Assembly: GCF_002159625.1 (NCBI RefSeq)
Contig: NZ_NFIZ01000008.1
Coordinates: 1 to 64,000, forward strand
Source: Olsenella sp. An285
Lineage (GTDB): Bacteria; Actinomycetota; Coriobacteriia; Coriobacteriales; Atopobiaceae
Direction of reading: 5' to 3'
DNA length: 64,000 bases
This document shows, one piece after another, positions 17,404 to 26,525 of this stretch. Position 1 is the stretch's first letter. The number at the start of each line of letters is the position of its first letter. The notes below the pieces were generated by a model, which did not search any database, was not told the origin of the DNA, and saw nothing but the letters and a program-made list of their open reading frames with translations. The position numbers were made by a program, and so were the translations under genes.

Positions 17404-18229
17404 GTTGAAGGATAGGGCGTTCCGAGGGCCATTATTCTCGTTTGCCGACATCGTCCTGTACGTTGGAGACGCCACTCCTCAAGGAATGCTGGACAAGGCC
17501 TGGATGCGCTTTTCGTTTAATCGAGATTCCTCCGAGGACGTTGACATCACCCTCACCTGCGCAAGTCCCCTGTCCACCGACTACCTCGTAGAACGCTACC
17601 CTCTGCCTGAGGGCGTCGCGCAGGCATACCGCTACGGCTCCGATGTCCTCTTGGCAAACCAAGACCTCAGCGTCTGCACCATGCTGCCGCCGCTTGACCC
17701 CATGAGCTTCTCTGTATTGAGCAATCAGGTGTTCTACACCCACGCCGCCCGTCGCCAGATGCTGCAGCTCCACTGCGCCACCGTGGACGACGAGGGGCGG
17801 GGCATCCTGTTCCTCGGTCCCTCCGGCATCGGCAAGACCACGCAGGCGGAGCGCTGGGCCCAGTATCGGGGGTCCTCCATCATCAACGGCGACATCGGGC
17901 TCGTGCAGCGCACGGACGAGGGATACGTCGCCTGGGGTACCCCGTGGCACGGTTCCTCCCCTTATTGCCTGAATGCCAGCGTACCCGTCAAGGCGCTGGT
18001 GGTGCTCAAGCAGGCGCCCGAGAACCGGCTGCGCGAGCTTGCGGGCTTTGAAAAGGTAGGCGAGGTCTCCGGCAGCGTGTTCTATCCCACGTGGCTCGAG
18101 GACGGCATGGGGCTCTGCACGGACACGCTCAACCATCTCCTGACCGACCTGCCGGTCTATCGCTTGGACAACCGTGCCGACGAGGAGGCTGTCAACCTGC
18201 TGGCAGCCGAGCTCGACCGCATCTCATAG
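17381..18229 (+). CDS. HPr kinase-like P-loop protein
   Basis: A 282-residue protein related to the HPr kinase/phosphorylase C-terminal domain found in RiPP clusters, where homologues phosphorylate a peptide. Walker A is GPSGIGKTT (about residues 145-153), SIINGDIGLV holds an Asp in the expected metal/Walker B region, and PWHGSSPYCLN with PVKALVVLKQ follow. It lacks the N-terminal HprK sensor domain, so it is not the carbon-catabolite kinase. ATG 17381 is used; TTG 17405 after CAGGGG is an alternative. Four bases separate it from the ABC exporter. Function assigned by family and context only. Confidence 0.78.
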   Translation: MRRFQGHRLKDRAFRGPLFSFADIVLYVGDATPQGMLDKAWMRFSFNRDSSEDVDITLTCASPLSTDYLVERYPLPEGVAQAYRYGSDVLLANQDLSVCTMLPPLDPMSFSVLSNQVFYTHAARRQMLQLHCATVDDEGRGILFLGPSGIGKTTQAERWAQYRGSSIINGDIGLVQRTDEGYVAWGTPWHGSSPYCLNASVPVKALVVLKQAPENRLRELAGFEKVGEVSGSVFYPTWLEDGMGLCTDTLNHLLTDLPVYRLDNRADEEAVNLLAAELDRIS

Positions 18230-18233
18230 CCAC

Positions 18234-20066
18234 ATGAAGTATCTGATCGCCTACATACGCCGTGTTGCCCGCCGCATACGCGAGGGCAAGCTGCAGGAGC
18301 TGTTTTCCCAGCTCATGTGGATAGGGCACTACATCAAGATGTTCTGGCTGCCCATCGGCGGATACACGCTGCTCAACATGACCGGTTCCGCCCTGGGGCT
18401 GCTGACCACCATGGCATCGCGGACCCTCGTCGACAGCGTCACGGGGCACGATAGCGGCATGCTCGGCCTCGCTGCGGCGGCGTACGTGGGCGTCGGCGTG
18501 GGCCAGATCTTCGTCTCGGCCATCCGCAGTCGTATGTCCCTTCGGATCAACCTGCACATCTCGCAGGGCATTCGCCTGGACATCTTCGACCAGGTGATCC
18601 AGGCGGACTGGGAGGCCATGTCCGCGTACCGCCCCGGCGACATCCAGTATCGCCTGGGCGGGGACGTGATGATGGTCATCAACAACGTGCTCACCTTCAT
18701 CCCAAGCCTCATGTCCATGCTCGTGAGCTTTGGCGGCGCCTTCGTGGTCATGATGCAGAACGACCCTGCCATGGCGGCCATCGCCCTCTGCGGTGCGCCC
18801 GTCTCGCTGCTGGTTTCTCGCTACAACATCATCAAGATGCGCGAGTATCAGAAGAAGAACCAGGAGTTTGCCAGCCAGAACGTCTCCTTCAACCAGGAGC
18901 TCTTCCAGAACCTGCAGACCATCAAGGCGTTTGGCCTGGTCGATACCTTCACCGGGCGCTACCGCGAGCAGCAGCGGGAGTCGGTGCGCATCCAGCTGGA
19001 TCGTAACAAGTACCAGCAGCTTGGCAACATCCTCACCTCACTTGTGGGGCAGGCAATCGGCTACGCGTGCTATGGGTTTGCCATCTACCGGCTCTGGCAG
19101 GGGCAGATCAGCTACGGCACCATGACCATGCTGGTGGGCATGGCGGGATCGTTGCGCTCGTCCTTCTCGTCTGTGGTCAATCTGGTGCCCAGCGCGCTGC
19201 GTGCCTGCGTGAGCGCTGGCCGAGTCATGGAGATCACCGAGCTTCCGCGAGAGACGGCGGTGGAGACGACCAGGCTTAGGCGGATGTTCGAGCGTGCCCG
19301 CGAGACGGGCGTGCTGGTGGATATGCATGGCGTCACCGCCGCCTACGCGGAGGGCAAGGCGGTCTACGAGGGCGCGGAGTTTCGCGCGGCACCAGGGGAG
19401 ATTGTTGGCCTGGTGGGTCCCTCGGGTCTGGGCAAGACAACAACCCTCAAGCTGCTGCTGGGTCTTCTTCACCCCCGTGCAGGGCAGGTGAGCGTGAGCT
19501 GCGGGGACGAGGGGCCCGAACAGGTCTCTGCCGCAACGCGGAGGCTCTTCAGTTACATCCCGCAGGGCAACACGCTCTTCAGCGGAACCATCGCAGACAA
19601 CGTGCGCCTCATGCGTCCGGATGCCTCCGACGAGGAGGTGGAGCGGGCGCTCAGGGCCGCCTGCGCCTGGGACTTTGTGAGCGAGCTGGAGGACGGGCCC
19701 GACACCGTTGTCCGGGACAACGCGCAACGTCTCTCCGAGGGGCAGAAGCAGCGCATCTCCATCGCACGTGCCGTGTTGGCGGACGCCCCGGTGCTGCTTC
19801 TGGACGAGGTGACGAGTGCCTTGGACGTTGCCACCGAGCGCCGCGTGCTGCGGCAGATCGTGAGTCACAATCCGCGGCGCACCGTCATCGTGACTGCCCA
19901 CAGGCCAAGCGTCTTTGAGCAGTGCACGCGCGTGTATCTGATCGACGACGGCAGGTTCGAGGAGATTGACGAGGGACGGCTGCGTGAGTTTCTCGGCGAG
20001 GATACCCCGAGGTCTCTGGGCTCTGGATCGGCGAGCCAGAAAGGCGAGAGGAACGATTCATGCTGA
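18234..20066 (+). CDS. ABC exporter, fused membrane and ATPase domains
   Basis: A 610-residue half-transporter: about six membrane helices in residues 35-330 and a nucleotide-binding domain with GPSGLGKTT (Walker A, about 394-402), FSYIPQGN (Q-loop), RLSEGQKQR (signature), VLLLDEVTSALD (Walker B) and VTAHRP (H-loop). There is no C39 peptidase domain, so any leader would be removed elsewhere or not at all. It lies within the peptide-modification block and probably exports its product. ATG 18234 is chosen because the sequence before it is the overlapping end of the upstream gene. Its stop lies 7 bases inside the next gene. Confidence 0.9.
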   Translation: MKYLIAYIRRVARRIREGKLQELFSQLMWIGHYIKMFWLPIGGYTLLNMTGSALGLLTTMASRTLVDSVTGHDSGMLGLAAAAYVGVGVGQIFVSAIRSRMSLRINLHISQGIRLDIFDQVIQADWEAMSAYRPGDIQYRLGGDVMMVINNVLTFIPSLMSMLVSFGGAFVVMMQNDPAMAAIALCGAPVSLLVSRYNIIKMREYQKKNQEFASQNVSFNQELFQNLQTIKAFGLVDTFTGRYREQQRESVRIQLDRNKYQQLGNILTSLVGQAIGYACYGFAIYRLWQGQISYGTMTMLVGMAGSLRSSFSSVVNLVPSALRACVSAGRVMEITELPRETAVETTRLRRMFERARETGVLVDMHGVTAAYAEGKAVYEGAEFRAAPGEIVGLVGPSGLGKTTTLKLLLGLLHPRAGQVSVSCGDEGPEQVSAATRRLFSYIPQGNTLFSGTIADNVRLMRPDASDEEVERALRAACAWDFVSELEDGPDTVVRDNAQRLSEGQKQRISIARAVLADAPVLLLDEVTSALDVATERRVLRQIVSHNPRRTVIVTAHRPSVFEQCTRVYLIDDGRFEEIDEGRLREFLGEDTPRSLGSGSASQKGERNDSC

Positions 20067-20902
20067 AACTGCTGAGGAGGGTGGCTCTGGCGGCGCTGGC
20101 GCTGGCTGTTGCGGTGTTCGTGTTTGCCGAGGTGCGGGAGCTGGTTTCTCGTGACGACACGATGCCCAGCATCTCCGCCGATAGCGACTCCATCGACATA
20201 ACCTGTGAATACACGACGGAGCAGCTCACGGAGGGCGTCACGGCGTCGGATGCCAGAGACGGTGACCTCACCAGCCAGGTGCTGGTGGGCAGCTTCACCC
20301 GCTTCATCCAGCCCGGCGTCTGCGACTTGAGCTACGTGGTGTTTGACTCCGCGGGGAACATGGCCACGACGAGCCGCAGGGTTCGCTTCATGGACTACCA
20401 CTCCCCGCGCTTCTCGCTTTCAGCGCCATTGGTCTTCTCTGAGGGCTCCACTACCAACGCTGATGTCCAAGGGATGTTCTCTGCCGCGGACATGCTGGAT
20501 GGCGACCTTACGGATTGGGTCACCTACGGCGGGACTGATGCCTCCTACGACACCCCTGGTGATTACTCCATCACCATGGAGGTCACGAACAGCTTTGGCG
20601 ACACGGCAAGCTATGCGTTTCCCATACACGTCTACGAGCGCGGATCGCAGAACCTTTTCATCGAGCTGACCGAGCCTTTGGCATATGTGGTTCAGGGAGA
20701 CGGCTTTGACCCGCTGGCATACGTCGCAAGCGTCACCGATGCCTCGGGCGGGGGCTATGATCCGGCTCAGCTGCAGGTGAGCTCAAACGTGGACACCTCC
20801 ACCCCGGGGATCTACGAGGTCCACTATCAGATGGGCGGCGCCGAGGACGTGCCGTACGGCCAGATGTGGCTGACCGTCATCGTGGAGGGGGCGTTGTCAT
20901 GA
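20060..20902 (+). CDS. Membrane-anchored protein with tandem Ig-like (DUF5011-type) domains
   Basis: A 280-residue protein with one N-terminal hydrophobic anchor (VALAALALAVAVFVFAEV, residues 8-25) and an outside portion of about three beta-sandwich repeats. VTASDARDGDLTSQV, then MFSAADMLDGDLTDWV, with PGVCDLSYVVFDSAGN and PGDYSITMEVTNSFGD, are the DxxDGDLT/DSAGN patterns of bacterial Ig-like domains. It overlaps the ABC exporter and the Wzz/BY-kinase gene, bridging the peptide-modification block and the polysaccharide machinery. It may bind the exported product or the glycan at the surface; this is inference. Confidence 0.8.
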   Translation: MLKLLRRVALAALALAVAVFVFAEVRELVSRDDTMPSISADSDSIDITCEYTTEQLTEGVTASDARDGDLTSQVLVGSFTRFIQPGVCDLSYVVFDSAGNMATTSRRVRFMDYHSPRFSLSAPLVFSEGSTTNADVQGMFSAADMLDGDLTDWVTYGGTDASYDTPGDYSITMEVTNSFGDTASYAFPIHVYERGSQNLFIELTEPLAYVVQGDGFDPLAYVASVTDASGGGYDPAQLQVSSNVDTSTPGIYEVHYQMGGAEDVPYGQMWLTVIVEGALS

Positions 20903-22266
20903 GCAGGGGAGGAGTGGTTCTTGACGGCGTTACGGTGCGCGAGGCGGCACGCCAGGTGGCCCAGAACTGGTGGGTGGTGCTGGCTCTTGCGCTGGCGACC
21001 TTCCTGGGCATGACGGGCGTGGGGAAGCTGACCTACGTTCCCGAGTACACCTCCGCCGCGACGCTGGTGATTCGCGTGAAGGGGGCGGACGCCTACTCGT
21101 CCCTTGCCCAGGCGAGCCAGATGACGGCGGTCTACAGCGAGGTGTTCCAGAGCTCGGCGCTGAGAAACGAGATATCCGCGAGCGTGGGCGAGCCCGTGGA
21201 GGGAAGCGTGTCCTGCTCGCAGGTGTCCGGCACCAACCTGCTCACGCTAAGCGTCACCTCGCCCACGCCTCGGCAGGCATACCTGTTCATCCAGTCTGCC
21301 CTCCAGAACTACGAGCGGGTGTCTGGCTACGTGTTCTCCAACGCAACGCTGCAGCTCGTGCAGGAGCCATCCGTGCCGGAGAGCCCCTCGAACACGTCAC
21401 CGCTCATTGCGTACCGCTACCTTGGCGCCGCGATTGCGGCACTTGGCGCCGTGGCGCTCATAGCCCTGATCTACCTGCTGCGCAATACCGTCAAGACGGC
21501 GGAGCAGGCGTCCGACCTCCTGGACGGAAGGGTGCTCGGGACGGTCCCGTTTGAGCGCAAGCGCGTGGTCAGGGGCGGTGACGAGAGGTCCGTTCCGGCG
21601 CTGGTGCTGTCCTCGCCCCTGGTGAGCATGGGCTTTGCCGAGGCAAACCGCCGCACCGCGACGCGCCTCGAGGCGCACCTGCGCTCGGGAGGCTTCAAGA
21701 CCGTGCTGGTTGCGAGCGTGGAGGAGAACGAGGGAAAGTCCACGGTCGCCGCAAACCTGGCAGCCGCCCTGGCCGAGCGCGGCAGGCGGGTGCTGCTGAT
21801 CGACGGCGACTTTAGAAAACCCGCGCAGCGGCGCATCTTTGACGAGCAGAACCTCGAGCGCCCGTCCTTCTCGGACTACGTGCTCGAGGACGGCGTGGCG
21901 GGCGTGGGCCCGGTGCTGAACGGGCGAAGCGGCGTCTACGAGCTCTTCCAGTACAAGGCGCTGCGTGATCCCATGGCGGTGTTTAGCGGCGAGAGGCTTG
22001 CAGATGTGATGGCGGAGCTGAGCGAGCGGTTCGACTACATCTTCGTGGACTGCTCGCCCGTCGCCGCGGCGGCGGATGCGGAGCTCTGGATGCGCCAGGT
22101 GGACACCGTCGTCCTGGTGGTGCGCCAGGACATGACCGACGTGCGCGTCATCAACGACACGGTGGACGTTGCATGGAAGAGCGCCGGGGACTTCTCGGGG
22201 TTTGTGCTCAACGCCTTCCAGGGTGAGTGGTCCCTGACCCATGGCCGGGGCTACAGCGCGTACTGA
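20899..22266 (+). CDS. Wzz/CpsC-CpsD fusion, first BY-kinase copy
   Basis: A 455-residue polysaccharide co-polymerase fused to a bacterial tyrosine-kinase domain. Two hydrophobic spans (about 22-42 and 172-195) flank an extracytoplasmic Wzz loop (TLVIRVKGADAY). The kinase domain has ENEGKST (divergent Walker A, near 276), VLLIDGDFRKP (A', near 298) and YIFVDCSPVAAAADA (Walker B). The tail has only two Tyr (RGYSAY), unlike the second copy. ATG 20899 overlaps the previous stop. It controls chain length and probably assembly of the Wzx/Wzy complex. The divergent Walker A and short tail suggest a regulatory or specialised partner of the next gene. Confidence 0.88.
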   Translation: MSRGGVVLDGVTVREAARQVAQNWWVVLALALATFLGMTGVGKLTYVPEYTSAATLVIRVKGADAYSSLAQASQMTAVYSEVFQSSALRNEISASVGEPVEGSVSCSQVSGTNLLTLSVTSPTPRQAYLFIQSALQNYERVSGYVFSNATLQLVQEPSVPESPSNTSPLIAYRYLGAAIAALGAVALIALIYLLRNTVKTAEQASDLLDGRVLGTVPFERKRVVRGGDERSVPALVLSSPLVSMGFAEANRRTATRLEAHLRSGGFKTVLVASVEENEGKSTVAANLAAALAERGRRVLLIDGDFRKPAQRRIFDEQNLERPSFSDYVLEDGVAGVGPVLNGRSGVYELFQYKALRDPMAVFSGERLADVMAELSERFDYIFVDCSPVAAAADAELWMRQVDTVVLVVRQDMTDVRVINDTVDVAWKSAGDFSGFVLNAFQGEWSLTHGRGYSAY

Positions 22267-22292
22267 GGCAAGGGAATCTAGTGGGAGCGGAT

Positions 22293-23837
22293 ATGAACGA
22301 CAGAAGGTACGGTCTCGACCTCTCGCCCGTGCGAGATGAGGAGCAGGGGCTGGACATGGCAGAGCTTGCCAGCAACTATCTTCGCATTGCCCGGCGGATG
22401 TGGTGGCTGTTCCTTGCGTGCGTTGCAATCGGGGTCGGCTGTCTGTATGTTGCGAGCTACGTGAGCTATACGCCGCTCTATCGCAGCGAGGCGACCTTTA
22501 CCATCACGTCTGGCGACGGCAGCAGCCTGTATAGCTCCGTGAGCTCGGCGAGCCAGCTCTCCAAGACGTTCCCGTACGTTCTGGACAGCAGTTACTTCAG
22601 AGGCGTGCTCGAGGATGCACTGGGCACTGACTCGCTTGACGGCACCATCGAGGCGCAGACCATTGATAACTCCAACATGGTCACCATGTGGGTCGATAGC
22701 GCCTCCCCAGAGAACGCGCGCGCCATTCTGGAGAAGGCGCTCGAGGTGTATCCGGAGGTCTCCCGATTTGTGCTGGGCAACATTGCCTTCAACCTTATTG
22801 ACGAGATTTCAACCCCTGCAACTCCGGTGAATGAGCCGAGCCAGAGCAGAATCTGGGGATTTGGGGTGATGGGCGGCATATGCACTGCGGCGCTTGTGGT
22901 TGGCCTGATTGCCCTCTTCAACAATACGATTAAGACGGCAGAGGACCTGGAGAGCGTCTCCAGCATGGTGTGCCTGGGGGCGCTGCCCGAGGTTCGTGCC
23001 AAGGCACGTAAGAGGAGCGCTGCGAGCAGGTACGTCTCCGCGCTGGACAAGCGCGTCTCGCATGGGTTCAGGGAGAGTGCGCGGGCGATGGGTGCGCGCG
23101 TTCGTGACGCTCTGTCGGAGCGCGGAGCAAAGGTGGTGCTGGTCACGAGCAGCATTGCCGGCGAGGGCAAGTCAACGGTTGCCATCAACCTGGCCGAGCA
23201 GCTTGCGCAGGACGGGAGCAGGGTGCTGCTGGTCGACATGGACCTGCGCAGCCAAGGGGATGGCGCGCTGCTGGGGTGCGGGGCGAGCCATGGCCCGGCA
23301 GAGGTGCTCGAGGATTCCGGTCTTGGTGTGGATGACTGCATCGTCTTGCTCGAGGAGAGCGGCATTGGCTTCTGGGGCGGTGCCGGGCCTGTTCAGAACC
23401 CCGTTGAGGTGCTGAGTGACGAGAGGCTGCCGTCGCTGTTTGATGGGCTGCGGGGGCAGTGGGACTACATCGTCCTAGATGCCTCCCCATGTGGCATGTT
23501 CCAAGATGCGGCGATGCTCGCCAACTGGGTGGATGAGGTGCTGTTTGTGGTCCGGTTTGACAAGGTGGGCCGCCACAACGTTCAGGATGCCCTGTCCATG
23601 TTGGATGGCGAGAGGGCGTCCGTGCTGGGTTATGTCTTGAATGGCTGCCCGCAGACCGCAGGAAGCTATGGGTATGGGTATGGCCGCTATGGCTACGGGA
23701 AGTACGGGTATGGATCGTACGGGGACGGGTATGGCGGGCTGGCGGATGAGGTTGACGAGGGAGTTAAGCCCGTCGTTGAGCCCGAGATTGTTGAGGAAGA
23801 GGTTGTGCCGCCGCGCGGGAAGCACTTTAGAGTATAG
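22293..23837 (+). CDS. Wzz/CpsC-CpsD fusion, second BY-kinase copy with tyrosine-rich tail
   Basis: A 514-residue co-polymerase and tyrosine autokinase. Hydrophobic spans lie near residues 33-56 and 186-209. Walker A is the canonical AGEGKST (near 289), A' is VLLVDMDLRS and Walker B is YIVLDASP. The tail (about 456-482) is a Gly-Tyr repeat with nine Tyr, followed by an acidic end (VEPEIVEEEV). Phosphorylation of this cluster and its removal by the CpsB-like phosphatase at 26526 is the known cycle that sets polymer length. ATG 22293 follows GGGAG. The tail is encoded by an imperfect GGGTAT/GGCTAT-type tandem repeat. Confidence 0.92.
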   Translation: MNDRRYGLDLSPVRDEEQGLDMAELASNYLRIARRMWWLFLACVAIGVGCLYVASYVSYTPLYRSEATFTITSGDGSSLYSSVSSASQLSKTFPYVLDSSYFRGVLEDALGTDSLDGTIEAQTIDNSNMVTMWVDSASPENARAILEKALEVYPEVSRFVLGNIAFNLIDEISTPATPVNEPSQSRIWGFGVMGGICTAALVVGLIALFNNTIKTAEDLESVSSMVCLGALPEVRAKARKRSAASRYVSALDKRVSHGFRESARAMGARVRDALSERGAKVVLVTSSIAGEGKSTVAINLAEQLAQDGSRVLLVDMDLRSQGDGALLGCGASHGPAEVLEDSGLGVDDCIVLLEESGIGFWGGAGPVQNPVEVLSDERLPSLFDGLRGQWDYIVLDASPCGMFQDAAMLANWVDEVLFVVRFDKVGRHNVQDALSMLDGERASVLGYVLNGCPQTAGSYGYGYGRYGYGKYGYGSYGDGYGGLADEVDEGVKPVVEPEIVEEEVVPPRGKHFRV

Positions 23838-23915
23838 GCTCAAGGGCTCTCGCCTTAGGTGGCATAACTTCAAAAGCCGAATCTTATTGAATGCGACATG
23901 TGGTAGGAAGCAGCT

Positions 23916-24878
23916 ATGAAACACACTTCGGACTACCCTCTCATCTCAGTGATAATACCTGTATACAATAAAGAGAAATTTATAAATGATTGTATTGGGA
24001 GCGTTGTGTGTCAGACATACCGCACTATCGAGATAGTGCTCATTGACGATGGGTCAACTGATGCATCTGGAACAATTTGCGATGAATGGTCCCTGAATGA
24101 CCCTAGAGTAAAAGTAATCCACACTAAGAACAACGGCGTGTCGGCAGCGCGGAATACGGGGCTTAAGCTTTCAGAGGGTCAATTCGTCATGTTCGTAGAC
24201 GCGGATGACACGATGAAGCCCAACGCAATTGAAACCATGTATCACGGCGTTGCCGCAGGCGAGCTGGATATGTGGACATCGTATTTTGATATAGAGCTCT
24301 GGGAGTGGTGCGGCGGAAATTATAGCAAGTACCTTATGAACCAAAGGAAGACGGCTGTTTGGGGATATATTTTCAAATCAGATATTGCTAAAACAAGCAG
24401 TTTTCCAGAAGAGATCAGCAATAACGAAGATTTCGTATACCTATATCGCATTAGTAGGCTAACAAATAAAGTATCAGGAACTTATATACCTGATGACAAT
24501 GTGTACAGATACAATCAATCCGACGAACAGTCCCTGTGCAAGCAGACTTCAATCAGTCGGGTAAATTCCACCCTACGTGCGGTGCGATACGTTGAAGAGA
24601 GCACCCCAAGCAACCTAAGAGCGGATTTCGAGCTGTACGCCTTCAATATGTATCTATACGTACTATCAAACTGTCCTTATGAAAAAGCTGGTGATGAGGC
24701 TCTCATTATGAGCAAGAAGGACATGGGGAGATACATGAGAGGGCACTTTATTCAATGGCTGAATTACCCGAAACGGAGTTTAGGCATAGGTGTAGTTAAG
24801 GCGGCATTTTGCGCCCTTATCCCGTCTGCCTATTCAGCACTGGTCTCTACAATTAAAGGAGCCAGTAATGGGAAATAG
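23916..24878 (+). CDS. GT2-family glycosyltransferase, AT-rich
   Basis: A 320-residue GT-A glycosyltransferase: ISVIIPVYNKEKFI (residues 10-23), LIDDGSTDASG, HTKNNGVSAARNTGL and FVDADDTM (metal site), then a NNEDFVYLYRI segment typical of capsule GT2 enzymes. Composition is far more AT-rich than the upstream BY-kinase gene, and the change is abrupt at about 23840. Together with the flippase it overlaps, it looks like a pair acquired from a low-GC donor. Its stop overlaps the flippase start by 11 bases. Confidence 0.88.
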   Translation: MKHTSDYPLISVIIPVYNKEKFINDCIGSVVCQTYRTIEIVLIDDGSTDASGTICDEWSLNDPRVKVIHTKNNGVSAARNTGLKLSEGQFVMFVDADDTMKPNAIETMYHGVAAGELDMWTSYFDIELWEWCGGNYSKYLMNQRKTAVWGYIFKSDIAKTSSFPEEISNNEDFVYLYRISRLTNKVSGTYIPDDNVYRYNQSDEQSLCKQTSISRVNSTLRAVRYVEESTPSNLRADFELYAFNMYLYVLSNCPYEKAGDEALIMSKKDMGRYMRGHFIQWLNYPKRSLGIGVVKAAFCALIPSAYSALVSTIKGASNGK

Positions 24879-26430
24879 AGCAGTAAGAGCCTGGTACAAC
24901 ATAAGTACAGGGATGTTGTACAAAATACTGATGTTGGCTCTTTCGTTTGCGGTCCGCACTGTATTTACCTGGACCCTCGGGCTTGAATACCTTGGCCTGA
25001 ACTCTTTGTTTACGGCAGTTCTTAACGTGTTAAACCTGGCCGAGCTTGGCTTTGCGGGTGCGCTTGTTGTCAGCATGTATGAGCCATTTGCAAAACACGA
25101 GGTAGGCAAGGTCAATGCACTGCTTAGAATCTATAAAATTGCCTATAGGATAATAGGTACAATTATTATTGTAGTTGGTGTTGGGATAACGCCATTAATA
25201 CCGAGCCTCATATCGGGAAGCTATCCTCGAGAAATCGATTTAAGCTTGGTGTATTGGATTAACTTGGGTGGCGTTGCGGTAGGATACTTTGCTTTCGCAT
25301 ATAAGTCTTGTTTGCTAACCGTAGCCCAACGTAACGACATTGGAAATATCGTACATATTGCTCTAATGCTGGTCCAATATCTTGTTCAGTTCATTTTCCT
25401 ATTTGTATTCAAAAGTTATTATCTCTATATTATTGTTTTGCCAGTAATTAATCTATTGTACAATTTAATTACGGCATATATTGCAACAAAAATGTATCCA
25501 GAGTATCTCTGTGTTGGCAAGGTTTCAAAGGACGAACTAAAAGATATAAAAAAGAAAATTATTGGACTAGCGCTAAACAAAGTTTCATACTCTCTCTGCA
25601 ATGGGCTTGATAGCATCATTATTTCGATGTTCATCGGTTTGATCGCATTGGGAAAATACAATCTCTATTACTACATTTATGCTGCAATAAATGCGATTCT
25701 CTTTGCAGCGATTTCATCGGTAACATCAACGGTGGGCAATTCCATGGCCCTCGTCAGCGCAGATAGCAATAGGCTTGCATTCGAAAAGATTGACTTTGTC
25801 TGGAGATGGGTTCTCGTCGTTATTTCTGCCTGCCTCATTAGTACTTATCAGCCATTTATTGAACTATGGCAAGGCAGCAATGCATTATTTGATGATATGA
25901 CGATGACAGTATTCTGTATATATTTCTATGTACAGCATTGTATTATGCCCGTGCAGTTATATAAGGATGCTGCTGGACTATGGTGGGAGGACCGATGGAG
26001 GGTCCTTCTTGAGGGGCTATTCAATTTAGCAATTAATCTGCTTCTCGTCAGGACTTTCGGCATTATTGGCGTACTGTTATCAACAATTTTAACTATGCTC
26101 GTTGTTTCTCTCCCCTGGCAGTCTCAAGTTCTGTTTAGGCATTATTTTCATACAAGTTTGGGGAGGTATGTGCTTGCCCAGGCACGTGGATTCGCTCTTG
26201 CGATTGTGATGTGTGCCGTTACATTTTATCTATCGGAGCTGCTGTTCAGCAGCCTGCTTCTTTTCCCTGCGTTTATCTGCAAAGCGCTGTTTTCATTCGT
26301 TTTTTCGAATGTTGCTCTATATTGTGTTTATAAGAACAACCCGTCATTTCTTGAAGCAAAACATTTTGTAATTAATGTCATAAACTCTGTTGGAAATCAG
26401 CACATAAAAACAGGCTCTTCGTCTCACTGA
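24868..26430 (+). CDS. Wzx-type polysaccharide flippase
   Basis: A 520-residue polytopic protein of the MATE/MOP flippase class, with about 12-14 hydrophobic helices: FAVRTVFTWTLGLEYLGLN near residue 27, IIGTIIIVVGVGITPLIPSL, YVQHCIMPVQLYKDAAGLWW near 350, and FGIIGVLLSTILTMLVV near 395. GLEYLGLNSLFTAVLNVL is characteristic of O-unit flippases. It moves the completed lipid-linked repeat unit across the membrane for Wzy. Strongly AT-rich like its upstream neighbour. ATG 24868 overlaps the GT2 gene. A 7-bp hairpin (26419-26437) sits across its stop codon without a U-run. Confidence 0.9.
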   Translation: MGNRAVRAWYNISTGMLYKILMLALSFAVRTVFTWTLGLEYLGLNSLFTAVLNVLNLAELGFAGALVVSMYEPFAKHEVGKVNALLRIYKIAYRIIGTIIIVVGVGITPLIPSLISGSYPREIDLSLVYWINLGGVAVGYFAFAYKSCLLTVAQRNDIGNIVHIALMLVQYLVQFIFLFVFKSYYLYIIVLPVINLLYNLITAYIATKMYPEYLCVGKVSKDELKDIKKKIIGLALNKVSYSLCNGLDSIIISMFIGLIALGKYNLYYYIYAAINAILFAAISSVTSTVGNSMALVSADSNRLAFEKIDFVWRWVLVVISACLISTYQPFIELWQGSNALFDDMTMTVFCIYFYVQHCIMPVQLYKDAAGLWWEDRWRVLLEGLFNLAINLLLVRTFGIIGVLLSTILTMLVVSLPWQSQVLFRHYFHTSLGRYVLAQARGFALAIVMCAVTFYLSELLFSSLLLFPAFICKALFSFVFSNVALYCVYKNNPSFLEAKHFVINVINSVGNQHIKTGSSSH

Positions 26431-26525
26431 GAGACGATGTGGTGAGGGAATGCGCGCGGCATTTTGGTGATTGATTATGTAGCCAGCAAGAAATCGTCGC
26501 GGCTACGGGCCACGGGGAGATGCTG

